From Litoribacter ruber (lineage in GTDB: Bacteria; Bacteroidota; Bacteroidia; Cytophagales; Cyclobacteriaceae), in NCBI RefSeq assembly GCF_018500185.1, contig NZ_JAHBGI010000002.1:372001-436000 (forward strand): a stretch of 64,000 bases of DNA, read 5' to 3'. Position numbers and translations under genes: made by a program. A model generated the notes under the pieces. That model had not been told where the DNA came from and did no database searches. It worked only from the letters and a program-made list of their open reading frames with translations. Shown here piece by piece: positions 36,396 to 44,566 of the stretch. Positions within the stretch are counted from its first letter, which is position 1, and each line of letters opens with the position of its first letter.

Positions 36396-36971
36396 TTATT
36401 CTAATTCCCTCATCACTTTGCAGGGGTTGCCATAGGCTAAGACATTATCAGGAATATTTTTGGTAACTACACTTCCGGCTCCAATAGTTACGTTGTTTCC
36501 AATAGTGATACCCGGGCAAATAATTGAATTTCCACCTATCCATACATTGTCCCCGATATCAACTGGCCTGGTAAATGTTTTATATCTGCTTTTATTTCCT
36601 TCCTGCACTATTCGTTCAGATGCTTTAAGAGGATGGGAAGCCGTGTAAATCTGCACGTATGGGGCAATCAATCCGTTTTTCCCTATGCTGATTTTATTGT
36701 TATCTAAAAACATACAATTAGTATTGACAAACGTATTTTCACCAATCGAAATATTTTCTCCATAATCGCAATAAAACGGAGCCTCAATCCAAATACCCTT
36801 ACCCACAAAATCAAAGAGCAGCTTTAAAATCTTCTCTCGTTCTTTAATGTTTTCCGAATTAAGGTTATTGTACTCCAATAATAATTTTCTTGCCTTATGG
36901 TATATCCTAATTAGTTCGGGATCCCTGGAATCGTAAAATTCTCCATTAAGCATTTTTTCCTTTTCTGTCAT
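36396..36971 (-). CDS. Maltose/galactoside O-acetyltransferase-like hexapeptide enzyme
   Basis: 191 aa. An N-terminal helical cap ('MLNGEFYDSRDPELIRIYHK') is followed by left-handed beta-helix hexapeptide repeats (about 80-185; e.g. 'GENTFVNTNCMFLD'). The catalytic His is in 'TASHPLKASERI' and the CoA site in 'DNVWIGGNSIICPGITIGNN'. It is full length for the LacA/Maa group. It transfers acetyl from acetyl-CoA to a sugar hydroxyl; the acceptor is unknown. Confidence 0.9.
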   Translation of the reverse strand: MTEKEKMLNGEFYDSRDPELIRIYHKARKLLLEYNNLNSENIKEREKILKLLFDFVGKGIWIEAPFYCDYGENISIGENTFVNTNCMFLDNNKISIGKNGLIAPYVQIYTASHPLKASERIVQEGNKSRYKTFTRPVDIGDNVWIGGNSIICPGITIGNNVTIGAGSVVTKNIPDNVLAYGNPCKVMRELE

Positions 36972-37070
36972 CTGGTTGATTTCTAATTATATAAATTCCT
37001 TAAATGGTGCAGCTTACTAAAGCTTGCCCTGTAAGAATGCAACCCAGGGGTTGATCATAAAATTGCACTA

Positions 37071-38171
37071 TTACTCAAGGTTGGATTTTTCCTGAATCGA
37101 TACAATTTTGCCTTTCTTATTTCCCAAATATCTACTATCGGGTTCTCCAATCAGAAAGCCATAGGGCCGGGTGGTATTATTTTGATTGAGCAGTATTCTT
37201 AATGCTGCCATCATGGGTATGGCCAGTATAAGACCTGCCAACCCAAACAGTATGCCCCCCAGCAACAAGGATAGTATGGCGAAAAACGGGTTCACCTGCA
37301 CCTGCCCCCCTACGATATTAGGTGTGATGAAATTTCCTTCTAAAAATTGTACCACCTGAAACCAAGCAATAATACCCAAGGCATACCAATAGTTATCCAT
37401 AGTAGCCAATGCAAACAATGCTGGCACTATCGAACCGATAGCGATCCCAATGTATGGAATCAGTAATAGAATAGCAGCAAAAAACCCAAAAAACCATGCA
37501 TATTTGATTCCCATAAACATCAACCCGAGGGAATTCAATACGGCCACAATTCCCATTACTATCAGAAGACCCAATAGATAGCTTTGTATTACTTTATATA
37601 TTTCTTGAATGACTCCCCTGGTATTTTCCGCAGGCTGACTGGAATTGGCCCGGATAATAAACTCTACAAAAAAATCCCTATAATAGAGCATGAAAAAAAT
37701 AAAAATCGGCAGCAAAATGATATTGGCAATAGTGCCTCCTGCAGACCCAAAAAATGCCACCAAATATCCTCCTGCATTGGATGCGGCCTTTTGTCCCTCC
37801 TCACGTACCCGCAAAGTTAGGCTGCCCCTCTGTATCCCAAAGGTAGACTCTACCCATTGGGTGATGGAATCATAGATCTCCACAAAGTTTTCACCCAAAT
37901 CTTGCCCGTCTTGCCCAATCACTATGGCCTGGTTGACAAGCAAGACAAATAAACCTGTTACCATTAAGATCAATACCATTACTGATATAACCGCGGCCAG
38001 GGTTCTGGGAAGCCTCCATCTTTCCAGCCGGTGACAAAGTGGGAAAAGCAAAACCCCAAAAATGATTGCAAACAACAGGGGGATAATCAAGCCTTTTAAA
38101 ATGTAAAGAATAGCCACTACCATAAAAAGTATGAGCAGGCTTGCGGCAATATTCACTGATTTGGATTTCAT
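37071..38171 (-). CDS. AI-2E family transporter (UPF0118)
   Basis: 366 aa from ATG 38171 ('MKSKSVNIAASLLIL'); 8 further codons upstream are open. About seven or eight membrane helices with the family pattern: two close N-terminal helices, a soluble region (~90-140), and a C-terminal half with 'GIIAWFQVVQFLEGNFITPN' followed by 'QVQVNPFFAILSLLLGGIL'. Some members export autoinducer-2 or act as Na+/H+ antiporters, so the substrate is open. It is a single gene divergent from the gene at 38302. Confidence 0.9.
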   Translation of the reverse strand: MKSKSVNIAASLLILFMVVAILYILKGLIIPLLFAIIFGVLLFPLCHRLERWRLPRTLAAVISVMVLILMVTGLFVLLVNQAIVIGQDGQDLGENFVEIYDSITQWVESTFGIQRGSLTLRVREEGQKAASNAGGYLVAFFGSAGGTIANIILLPIFIFFMLYYRDFFVEFIIRANSSQPAENTRGVIQEIYKVIQSYLLGLLIVMGIVAVLNSLGLMFMGIKYAWFFGFFAAILLLIPYIGIAIGSIVPALFALATMDNYWYALGIIAWFQVVQFLEGNFITPNIVGGQVQVNPFFAILSLLLGGILFGLAGLILAIPMMAALRILLNQNNTTRPYGFLIGEPDSRYLGNKKGKIVSIQEKSNLE

Positions 38172-38301
38172 AGGTAGGTCAAGTAGCCAAAGCAAAACTT
38201 ATCAGGAGAATCAAATGTTTACCAATATAAATCATATGTTAAGACATTACAGTTAATCCTTCAATATTTAGTAAATCAACTAATCCAAAACATTGGACAA
38301 A

Positions 38302-38634
38302 ATGAAAACAGCCATTATAGGAAGTGCTAATTTCAGGGATTGGGACGCTTTCAAAAATAGTTTAATAGGATTAAATATCTCACAAATTATTATAAACGGA
38401 GACAGGGGAGCCGCGAGGTTTGCAAAAAGATATGCCAAAATAAACAGATTACCTTTGGTGCATATAACCCATCACAAAATTATGGGCCAGCTTGAAAAAT
38501 CCCAAAACCATTTGGAGATTATCGATGCCTGTGAGTGTATAGTGGTTTTTTGCAACGGAAGTACTTCTGAACTTTCCCCAATAATCCAGCTGGCAAGGCA
38601 AATGGGTAAAAAAATCAGCTTGGTTATCGTGTAA
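38302..38634 (+). CDS. SLOG-superfamily protein (DUF2493-like)
   Basis: 110 aa from ATG 38302, where 'MKTAIIGSANFRDWDAF' begins; a TTG three codons upstream is possible. It has the Rossmann-like SLOG pattern: an N-terminal 'GSANFRD', 'IINGDRGAARFAKRYAK' in place of the usual GGA-G-D, and 'CECIVVFCNGSTSELSP' near the end. SLOG proteins bind nucleotides or nucleotide-derived signals. It is a stand-alone gene that meets the CNNM gene tail to tail (14 bp). Confidence 0.75.
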   Translation: MKTAIIGSANFRDWDAFKNSLIGLNISQIIINGDRGAARFAKRYAKINRLPLVHITHHKIMGQLEKSQNHLEIIDACECIVVFCNGSTSELSPIIQLARQMGKKISLVIV

Positions 38635-38647
38635 TTCTGCCACAAAT

Positions 38648-39709
38648 TCAATCAATATTTTCAGAAGGAGGCAGCTTTATACCCATTTTGGCCGCCCGGA
38701 TTTTCCATTGGGTCCTGGCCAGATCCTGCATATCCTGAATGGCATCACTTTCATCCTGTATTTCCAACCCCAACAAAGTTTCCAAAATATCCTCCATAGT
38801 GACTATTCCACTCATTCCTCCATACCCATCTACCACCATGGCAATGTGCTCCCGTTTATTTAGAAGTAATTCCAAGACATCAGGAATGGGATCAGTTGCC
38901 TGCACTATGGTGATAGGTCTTTTGAGTTGTTTGAGCTTTAGGTCAAACTCATCCTGCACCAGTTTTTCAAAAGCGTCGAATTTGAGGATATAGCCTGTAA
39001 TGTTATCTATATTTTCCCTATATAATGGAATTCTAGAAAATGCCTTCATCTCTTTTTTTACAAAAAAATCTTTTAAAGTTGTCTCCTCATCCAACACCAG
39101 GGTGACCGTTCGGGGGGTCATTACATGATGGACCTGTATGGTTTTGAACATGATAAGGTTGTGAATTATTTTGGACTCACTTTCAGCAAACCACCCCTCT
39201 TTGGTGGCAATATGGGTCAAGGCAGCCACTTCTTCCCTACTGGTGGTACTTTCATTACCACCGCTGAAAACTTTCGTCATCTTCTCAGACATAATGACCA
39301 CCGGATAGAGGATCCAGATCATAGCGGCCAAAACCCCTCCCATGTAAGGGGCTATTTTCTTCCAATAAGCAGCCCCCAAAGATTTGGGGAATATTTCAGA
39401 TAAAACTAAAATCAGGATCGTGAGGACTGCCGAAATAATTCCAAAAAATTCATTTCCATAAATTCTGACGGCCTCTGCCCCCACTCCGGCAGCCCCAACC
39501 GTATGAGCTATGGTGTTAAAACTCAATATAGCCGCCAATGGGCGGTCAATATTTGTTTTCAGCTCTTTTAGTCTTCCAGCATAACTTTTTCCTTCCTGTA
39601 TTTGAGTTTCAATATAGGATGGGGATATACTTAACAAACTTGCCTCTAATAAGGAGCAGACAAACGAAATCCCGAGGGCTAACAGCAAATAAAACAATAA
39701 GAGCGTCAT
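38648..39709 (-). CDS. CNNM/CorC-type membrane protein with CBS pair
   Basis: 353 aa. A DUF21 membrane domain (1-145; 'LVLSEIFPKSLGAAYW' carries the family Glu-Pro region) is followed by two CBS domains (about 195-320; 'VHHVMTPRTVTLVLDEE' and 'GGMSGIVTMEDILETLLG'). The C-terminal CorC_HlyC domain is missing, so it is a short family member. Such proteins are linked to Mg2+/Co2+ movement, with the CBS pair sensing ATP-Mg. Confidence 0.9.
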   Translation of the reverse strand: MTLLLFYLLLALGISFVCSLLEASLLSISPSYIETQIQEGKSYAGRLKELKTNIDRPLAAILSFNTIAHTVGAAGVGAEAVRIYGNEFFGIISAVLTILILVLSEIFPKSLGAAYWKKIAPYMGGVLAAMIWILYPVVIMSEKMTKVFSGGNESTTSREEVAALTHIATKEGWFAESESKIIHNLIMFKTIQVHHVMTPRTVTLVLDEETTLKDFFVKKEMKAFSRIPLYRENIDNITGYILKFDAFEKLVQDEFDLKLKQLKRPITIVQATDPIPDVLELLLNKREHIAMVVDGYGGMSGIVTMEDILETLLGLEIQDESDAIQDMQDLARTQWKIRAAKMGIKLPPSENID

Positions 39710-39799
39710 ATGTATCGATTACCATATAAATTTAGTAAATAATCGAGGTTTATTTCACAAAAAAAAGGAATCCCATACGCTCTTCGCTTGAAACCAAAG

Positions 39800-39900
39800 C
39801 TACACCCTCCACGTCGCTTGCGGTTTTTAAACCCTTAAACCAGGCCGAAGGCCGAATAACCTTCTGAACCGTAGTTTAGAAGCCTGCCAGGCTGCGAATG
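39800..39900. repeat. Dispersed repeat elements A and B (partial)
   Basis: CGTCGCTTGCGGTTTTTAAA, CCCTTAAACCAGGCCGAAGG, CCGAATAAC then TTTAGAAGCCTGCCAGGC. This is a shortened copy of the composite element seen whole at 42620, 45849 and 46840. The rest of 39710-40017 shows no gene. Confidence 0.65.
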
Positions 39901-40017
39901 AATTGGAAAGTTTAGAAGGTTAGTATGAAAAGTTGAATGGCTAAATGTGGGTTACACTGCCTATAAAAATTGACTAGCAGCTTTTTTATTTTAAAGGTTC
40001 TTTAGGTCATTAAACCT

Positions 40018-40401
40018 TTAAATCACAGAACGAGGACTTTTATTTTCATCTATGGCAACTAAGGTGAAACCTCCCTTTATGGCTAGGTGACGGCTATCGC
40101 TATACATTTCTTCCACAAAGATTTCCACTTCGACATCCAAACTGGTGGTGCCTACCCGTGTAACTCTGCCGATTAATTCTATCAGTGTATCAGCAGGGAT
40201 GGGGTGGTTGAAATCTATCTGTTTGGAGGAAACGGTTACCATTCTTTTTCTGCTAAACCTTGTAGCAGCCATAAAGGCCACTTCATCCATTAGATACATG
40301 GCCATGCCTCCAAAGAGGGTGTCGTAATGGTTAGTAGTATTGGGAAACACAACCTTGAATACCCTGGTTTCGGAGTCAGCAATCCTTCGAGCTAAATCCA
40401 T
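40018..40401 (-). CDS. Acyl-CoA thioesterase (hotdog fold)
   Basis: 127 aa of the YciA/BFIT-like group: 'NTTNHYDTLFGGMAMYLMDE' holds the conserved Asn/His and the catalytic Asp helix, and 'VSSKQIDFNHPIPADTLIEL' is the second strand motif. It would hydrolyse acyl-CoA thioesters in the cytosol. Its ATG overlaps the stop of the PAS gene (TGATG), so it is translationally coupled to that gene and would share its upstream cobalamin riboswitch. Confidence 0.88.
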   Translation of the reverse strand: MDLARRIADSETRVFKVVFPNTTNHYDTLFGGMAMYLMDEVAFMAATRFSRKRMVTVSSKQIDFNHPIPADTLIELIGRVTRVGTTSLDVEVEIFVEEMYSDSRHLAIKGGFTLVAIDENKSPRSVI

Positions 40402-41024
40402 CAGGCCACCTCCCTTTCCACAGCCAGAAAATGAGTGACATTACCTCGAAGCCCAATTAAGGGCAGGATGTGTACCAAACATTCATAGGCCTCACCGCTT
40501 TTGCGGTGGTTGGTCAGCTGCATTTCAAATTCGATTTCCTGATCCAGATTTTGTCTGAAATCCTTTATCCTTTCCTTCCTAGTACTCGGTCCCTGTAAAA
40601 ATGAGGGTTTTTTCCCTAAAGCATAACTGGACGAATAACCTGTCATAATCTCAAAACCTGAACAGGTCAACATGATGTTGGTATTTACATCTGTGAGGAC
40701 AAGAGCCTCATAAGGCATATGTAACACATTTGACCAATTCAGGTCCCATGCAAACCTATGGCCTAATCTTTTTAGCTCCTGGACATCTTGTTGTCTAACT
40801 TTTTCATTCACCCTATTCATGGCAATTACATCATAACAGTGTAAAAACGGGACCTTCCCCGAAGGAACATTGGGAAGTGCCTGTAGAGAAATATTATTGG
40901 AGTAGTCTGATTGCGCAAATACATCCAAACTTTGGATGGTCCTGCACTTTGGCCTAGCGGGAGGAAAGGGTTTAACTTTTTTGGGGCTATCAATCCACGA
41001 ATAACCTAATTGGGATGTTGACAT
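40401..41024 (-). CDS. PAS/LOV-like protein lacking the photoactive cysteine
   Basis: 207 aa. A ~95-residue N-terminal region of unknown fold precedes a single PAS domain (about 105-207). That domain follows LOV sequence closely, including 'TGYSSSYALGKKPSFLQGPS' (compare the LOV GRNCRFLQG core), but Pro140 stands where the flavin-adduct Cys would be. There is no output domain. It may bind flavin or another cofactor and act through redox or protein contact. It is the first gene after the riboswitch at 41156-41316 and is coupled to the thioesterase gene. Possible expression-platform hairpin at 41096-41115. Confidence 0.75.
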   Translation of the reverse strand: MSTSQLGYSWIDSPKKVKPFPPARPKCRTIQSLDVFAQSDYSNNISLQALPNVPSGKVPFLHCYDVIAMNRVNEKVRQQDVQELKRLGHRFAWDLNWSNVLHMPYEALVLTDVNTNIMLTCSGFEIMTGYSSSYALGKKPSFLQGPSTRKERIKDFRQNLDQEIEFEMQLTNHRKSGEAYECLVHILPLIGLRGNVTHFLAVEREVA

Positions 41025-41155
41025 TGCTTTTCAAGTTGATTTTTGAAATAATTTTTCAAAATTCCGCAACGCCCTTTGGCAGATAAATAATAAGAGGATT
41101 TGGCTAGGCCAATCCTGACTATTACCCCAATCCACGAGGGCATATGTCAATACAA

Positions 41156-41316
41156 AATAGGCAAGTCTCCTGGCTTGTAACTTTTTGCCGGCCTTCTCAT
41201 TCCAAATAAATGGGACAATGGCTGATTTCGGTCAAAAACACGTGTTACATTACAGTTGCGGGACAGCTCATGATTTGCACATGATTCCTTTTTAATCGGC
41301 ATTTCTGCCAAACCTG
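41156..41316 (-). promoter_or_regulatory. Cobalamin (B12) riboswitch
   Basis: On the minus strand from about 41316 it reads AAACAGGTTTGGCAGAAATG, then GGAATCATGTGCAAATCATG, AGCTGTCCCGCAACTGTAAT (the invariant B12-box region), and finally AAGCCAGGAGACTTGCCTAT, the standard Bacteroidota 3' end of this aptamer. All conserved blocks are in order at normal spacing (~160 nt). The first gene downstream is the PAS gene, ~130 nt away. No B12 transport or synthesis gene is in the window. Confidence 0.9.
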
Positions 41317-41424
41317 TTTTGAGTTGATGAAATTTCAAAAGGAAAGTTATAGTTTTCTTTTCATTATACAAGAGGATAACAACGGAAATCTTGGTCTTGC
41401 GCCGAATCGGCACTCTTGTGAGAA

Positions 41425-41480
41425 TATTTTCAGACTTCGCACAATTGAGTTGAGAGTTTCCGACTCGGAGGTAAGTTTCG
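41425..41480. repeat. Dispersed repeat element C (copy 3)
   Basis: CAGACTTCGCACAATTGAGT, TGAGAGTTTCCGACTCGGAG, GTAAG. It matches the 25720-25754 copy. No further gene is seen between the riboswitch and the gene at 41584. Confidence 0.65.
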
Positions 41481-41583
41481 AATTCACCCACTTTTACAAG
41501 TCTTATAATTTCTTTATACCTTGGGGTCTTTGTGGCCAAAAACTTGACAAAGAAACAAAGATGCGCTACACCTAACCACCATT

Positions 41584-41883
41584 CTAACCTTCACTTTTCT
41601 TAAAAGTCAATCCCTGCTCTTCGAGCGATTTTCGAAATGCAGGCAAGGAAGCCTTTCCAATGCCGTGGATTTTCAAAATTTCTTTTTCCGTAAATTCGGA
41701 TAGTTTATGAATGGTATCAATTCCGTGATGAAGGAGGGCGTTTCGCGCAGGGTTGCTTAAAGACGCCAAAAACCCTGAAGCTGGCTCTTTGAGTTTTTCA
41801 CAGGTGGGACACGTAGGACAGTCACTACTTTTATAGAAAGTGTGGCCATTCTTACAGGTCTTTTTTTGCTTCTCTGTTGCCAT
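41584..41883 (-). CDS. Zinc-ribbon plus RpoA-CTD-like helix-hairpin-helix protein
   Basis: 99 aa. The N-terminal part has four cysteines and a His ('CKNGHTFYKSSDCPTCPTCE'), a likely zinc ribbon. Residues ~42-95 match the C-terminal domain of RNA polymerase alpha: 'SNPARNALLHHGIDTIHKL' then 'EKEILKIHGIGKASLPAF'. Such RpoA-CTD-like small proteins are common in Bacteroidota and may bind DNA or RNA polymerase. Its start overlaps the DUF1428 gene by 32 bp in another frame, so the two are coupled. Confidence 0.78.
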   Translation of the reverse strand: MATEKQKKTCKNGHTFYKSSDCPTCPTCEKLKEPASGFLASLSNPARNALLHHGIDTIHKLSEFTEKEILKIHGIGKASLPAFRKSLEEQGLTFKKSEG

Positions 41884-42295
41884 AACTTTCGGTTTTCTTA
41901 GTGATCTTCATTTGCATCTGTCCGTTAGATTGGATAAGGGGCTTGAACCCTCCATAGACCATTCTACCCGCATCAAAAATCAACCTTTCAGGATTCAACA
42001 ACGGGGCAATTAAGGCTGTCATTCTTGGGTCCTCCGGTACTTTTTTATTGGCTAAATCACGTACCTCTTTGGAGGGAAATGCAACCCAACCGAATACAAT
42101 TTCCTCATCCTCTTTAGCATCTACGCTTACCACAAAAGATTTAGTTCCCTCAAATGCCAATTCATCACCAATGAATTCATAATAAGCAATCGCCCCATAT
42201 TCTTTCCATATTTCTGCTACCTTCTCAGCCACTTCTTTGTATTCGCTCAAATGAACTTTAGGAATTGGAAGAACAAAGCCGTCAATGTAATCCAT
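41852..42295 (-). CDS. DUF1428 family protein
   Basis: 147 aa beginning 'MDYIDGFVLPIPKVHLSEYK', the typical opening, with 'VVSVDAKEDEEIVFGWVAFP' and 'ERLIFDAGRMVYGGFKPLIQ' as further family motifs. It has a ferredoxin-like dimeric alpha-beta-barrel fold; activity unknown. The last ~13 residues lie past the domain and overlap the next gene. It is separated from the VOC gene upstream by a 445-bp repeat-rich gap. Confidence 0.88.
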   Translation of the reverse strand: MDYIDGFVLPIPKVHLSEYKEVAEKVAEIWKEYGAIAYYEFIGDELAFEGTKSFVVSVDAKEDEEIVFGWVAFPSKEVRDLANKKVPEDPRMTALIAPLLNPERLIFDAGRMVYGGFKPLIQSNGQMQMKITKKTESYGNREAKKDL

Positions 42296-42504
42296 AATTA
42301 TATAATCTTTATATTTAAGTCTGTTAAATAGGTTGGCCGAAGGTCGAATAATCTTCTAAACTACGGTTAGGAGGTTAGAATCTTACTTAGTGGAGTAGAA
42401 AGTAGATGTCCCGAGGAGCGCCAATGGAAAATTTACGAGGCGCTTCGGGACGGTAGAAATGTTTAGGGATGAAGGCACAGTGAATCACCTCTATCCCTAA
42501 ACCT

Positions 42505-42536
42505 CCCCACGTGGTGGCCTAGGCCACCACGTGGGG
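42505..42536. repeat. 32-bp perfect palindrome
   Basis: CCCCACGTGGTGGCCT followed directly by its complement AGGCCACCACGTGGGG. Sixteen pairs and no loop, GC-rich. It lacks a following T-run, so it is not a standard terminator. Confidence 0.9.
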
Positions 42537-42619
42537 AATCTACTCTCTACCATCTACCCATCTGCGCTCTCCCGATTCGCTTCACTTCTCGGGACAAGTT
42601 CTGCGTGTAGCCAACCCTA

Positions 42620-42735
42620 AAGCTGCGGCCTTTGCGCTTTCTCTTTGCGACCTTTGCGTGAAACTGCCGCGATGAAGCCGCCGCTTTGCGATTTCTAAAC
42701 CTCTAAACCAGGCCGCAGACCGAATAAACACCTAA
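42620..42735. repeat. Composite dispersed repeat (copy 1 of 3 full copies)
   Basis: CCTTTGCGCTTTCTCTTTGC, GACCTTTGCGTGAAACTGCC, GCGATGAAGCCGCCGCTTTG, CGATTTCTAAACCTCTAAAC, CAGGCCGCAGACCGAATAAA. The same order of words recurs at 45849-45985 and 46840-46975. Confidence 0.75.
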
Positions 42736-42740
42736 CCGTA

Positions 42741-43175
42741 CTATTCTATCGGCGCATGAAACATCCACTGTATTCCAAATTTATCCGTACAGCTGCCATA
42801 ATGCTCACCCCAAAACATATCTTGAAGCTCCATGCTAACCTCCCCTCCCGATGACAAGGAGTCAAAATACTTGCGTGCCTCCTCCTTGCTATCCACATGG
42901 AGGCTGATATGGACATTGTTGCCTGTGTTGAGCTTAAACCCCATGGATTCTGGGGCATCAGTGCCCATCAGCAAGTGGCCGCCCACAATGGGGAGGGTCA
43001 TGTTCATGATGAGGTGTTTGTCCTCCTCAGCTATTGGAGGGGCGCCTTCCGAAGGGGGCATGTCACCATAACGGTGGATCCCCTCGATGAAATCAGTGCC
43101 AAATACTTCCTTGTAAAAATTGAATGCCTGCTCGGTCTCCCGCGCAAAATTCAGGTAAGTGCTAACTGCTGCCAT
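42741..43175 (-). CDS. VOC family protein (PhnB/3-demethylubiquinone-like)
   Basis: 144 aa: 'VSTYLNFARETEQAFNFYKE' at the start, 'HLIMNMTLPIVGGHLLMGTD' in the middle, and 'MELQDMFWGEHYGSCTDKFG' and 'IQWMF' at the end. This is the single-domain PhnB-like glyoxalase fold. Metal and substrate are unknown. It starts 6 bp after the SRPBCC gene and so belongs to the same operon. Confidence 0.9.
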   Translation of the reverse strand: MAAVSTYLNFARETEQAFNFYKEVFGTDFIEGIHRYGDMPPSEGAPPIAEEDKHLIMNMTLPIVGGHLLMGTDAPESMGFKLNTGNNVHISLHVDSKEEARKYFDSLSSGGEVSMELQDMFWGEHYGSCTDKFGIQWMFHAPIE

Positions 43176-43181
43176 ATTAGT

Positions 43182-44060
43182 TTATTTAGTGGTTTCGCAA
43201 ATGGTTTTCAATACCTGCAATGCCTTAGGCCAGGTTTCCTCAAAATAAGCCTTATATTCTCCGATCGTATCCACAGTCACCCTGACGGTGGTGGCAGAAT
43301 CTCTTTCCTCAAAACAGTATTCCTCCACAGCACCCTTCCATGTCTCGATTTCGGGGCCTTCCGTCACTTCCACTCCTTTGTCCAGCATACCCAGCATCTC
43401 CACGCCCACAATTTCTCTTGGCTTGGCCTTGGTTACCTTTGCCACCATACCACTCTCCCTACCCTCGGCATCAGGTCCAATAAAATAAAGCGTTTCCCCA
43501 ACTTCCCATTTGCCCTTATAATAGGAACCTGGATGGAAGGCGGCCGTCCATTCTCTATAGGTATCAGGGGCCAGCATAATTTCATACACTGCTTGGGCGG
43601 GGGCTTCGATTTGAACATCAAAATGCAACCTATGTAGTTTTGAAAGCGATTCAGTATATACTTTGAAGTTTTCCAAAATCGCCTGCCAACCCTGCCGCTG
43701 CATTTCGATCGAATGGGAGGATTCTGCCTCAAACTCCTCAACAATCTCCACATGGTCTTTCATCTGTTTGAAATGCACCTGAACCTTCCGTCCATCATCT
43801 AGGTGGAATTTGATCATTTGCATGGGGACTACTTCCTCAAATTCCCCCTTGAAATCAAATGCCTGACTGCCATCTTTTGCAGCCATGTGGTACGAAAACT
43901 CACCGCCTGACCTCAGTTCAAGCTTTGCCTTTGGACAGTGCCAGTCCTCACTGGCAAAATTCCAATTTACGATGTGCTCTGCCGAAGTCCATGATCCCCA
44001 GACCTGGCTCAAAGGAGCTTTGATTGATACAGTTAATTTAACTAGTGCAAGCTTTTCCAT
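43182..44060 (-). CDS. Tandem SRPBCC (AHSA1/START-like) protein
   Basis: 292 aa containing two START-fold domains. The first (1-~138) is 'VKLTVSIKAPLSQVWGSWTS ... HIVNWNF', an AHSA1-type domain. The second (~145-292) is 'HFDVQIEAPAQAVYEIMLAP ... REWTAAF'. Each would form a hydrophobic ligand cavity. Most relatives are single-domain, so this is a fusion or duplication. It lies between the DUF1801 and VOC genes, a grouping typical of small stress or environmental-response operons. Confidence 0.85.
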   Translation of the reverse strand: MEKLALVKLTVSIKAPLSQVWGSWTSAEHIVNWNFASEDWHCPKAKLELRSGGEFSYHMAAKDGSQAFDFKGEFEEVVPMQMIKFHLDDGRKVQVHFKQMKDHVEIVEEFEAESSHSIEMQRQGWQAILENFKVYTESLSKLHRLHFDVQIEAPAQAVYEIMLAPDTYREWTAAFHPGSYYKGKWEVGETLYFIGPDAEGRESGMVAKVTKAKPREIVGVEMLGMLDKGVEVTEGPEIETWKGAVEEYCFEERDSATTVRVTVDTIGEYKAYFEETWPKALQVLKTICETTK

Positions 44061-44077
44061 AGAAGTAATTATTTAAG

Positions 44078-44467
44078 TCAAACCAATCTTTCCAATTGCC
44101 CTTTCCTTTTGACGATGTTTTTGTAATCCCACTGAATATTCCGGGCCTTGATCAGCCAATGCTGCAGCTTTTGTGAGTCAATTTCAGTCACGGTGCGATA
44201 CCGGCACTCTGCTGCTTTAAACTTGCCTTCAGGCTGAAGTCCTGGCTCTTCAAAACTCTGTCCGCTCCAAAAAAGCAAACGTACACAGTTTTTCAATTTA
44301 GAATAGCCTACTATGGGATTGCCATTGAGAAACCATACCGGATGGCGATGCCAGATTTTGCTCTCCGCATCAGGTAATCCTTTTTTGATTTCCCTATGAA
44401 GGTGGTCGGCAATTATCCTGTCCTCTCCTTCCAATGTTTGGTTATAAAGCTCAATTTCAGTATGCAT
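44078..44467 (-). CDS. DUF1801 family protein
   Basis: 129 aa with 'AESKIWHRHPVWFLNGNPIV' and 'CVRLLFWSGQSFEEPGLQPE', the family's central strands. It has an iron-chaperone (Fra/YdhG-like) fold; function unclear. It is 17 bp upstream of the SRPBCC gene and in the same direction. Confidence 0.82.
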   Translation of the reverse strand: MHTEIELYNQTLEGEDRIIADHLHREIKKGLPDAESKIWHRHPVWFLNGNPIVGYSKLKNCVRLLFWSGQSFEEPGLQPEGKFKAAECRYRTVTEIDSQKLQHWLIKARNIQWDYKNIVKRKGQLERLV

Positions 44468-44566
44468 AAAAGTAAAGGGGTTAATGTTATATCAAAGTTA
44501 AAAAGTATTGAATCGCCCAGTTCTGTGTCAATCCGACATTCTAGGGGGCTATTGCGACAAAGTTTC

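Larger units (their letters stand above)
42296..42740. other. Structured intergenic region with long palindromes
   Basis: No gene. It contains element A (about 42330-42352), an imperfect hairpin GTCCCGAGGAGCGCC ... GGCGCTTCGGGAC (42409-42451), a 32-bp perfect palindrome (listed separately), CTTCTCGGGACAAGTTCTGC (~42586-42605) and the composite repeat. Confidence 0.6.

Noticed and set aside
41147-41539. 130-codon minus-strand frame with 'SCANHELSRNCNVTR'
   Set aside because: It is a translation of the cobalamin riboswitch and element C; the RNA explains the sequence better than a protein.
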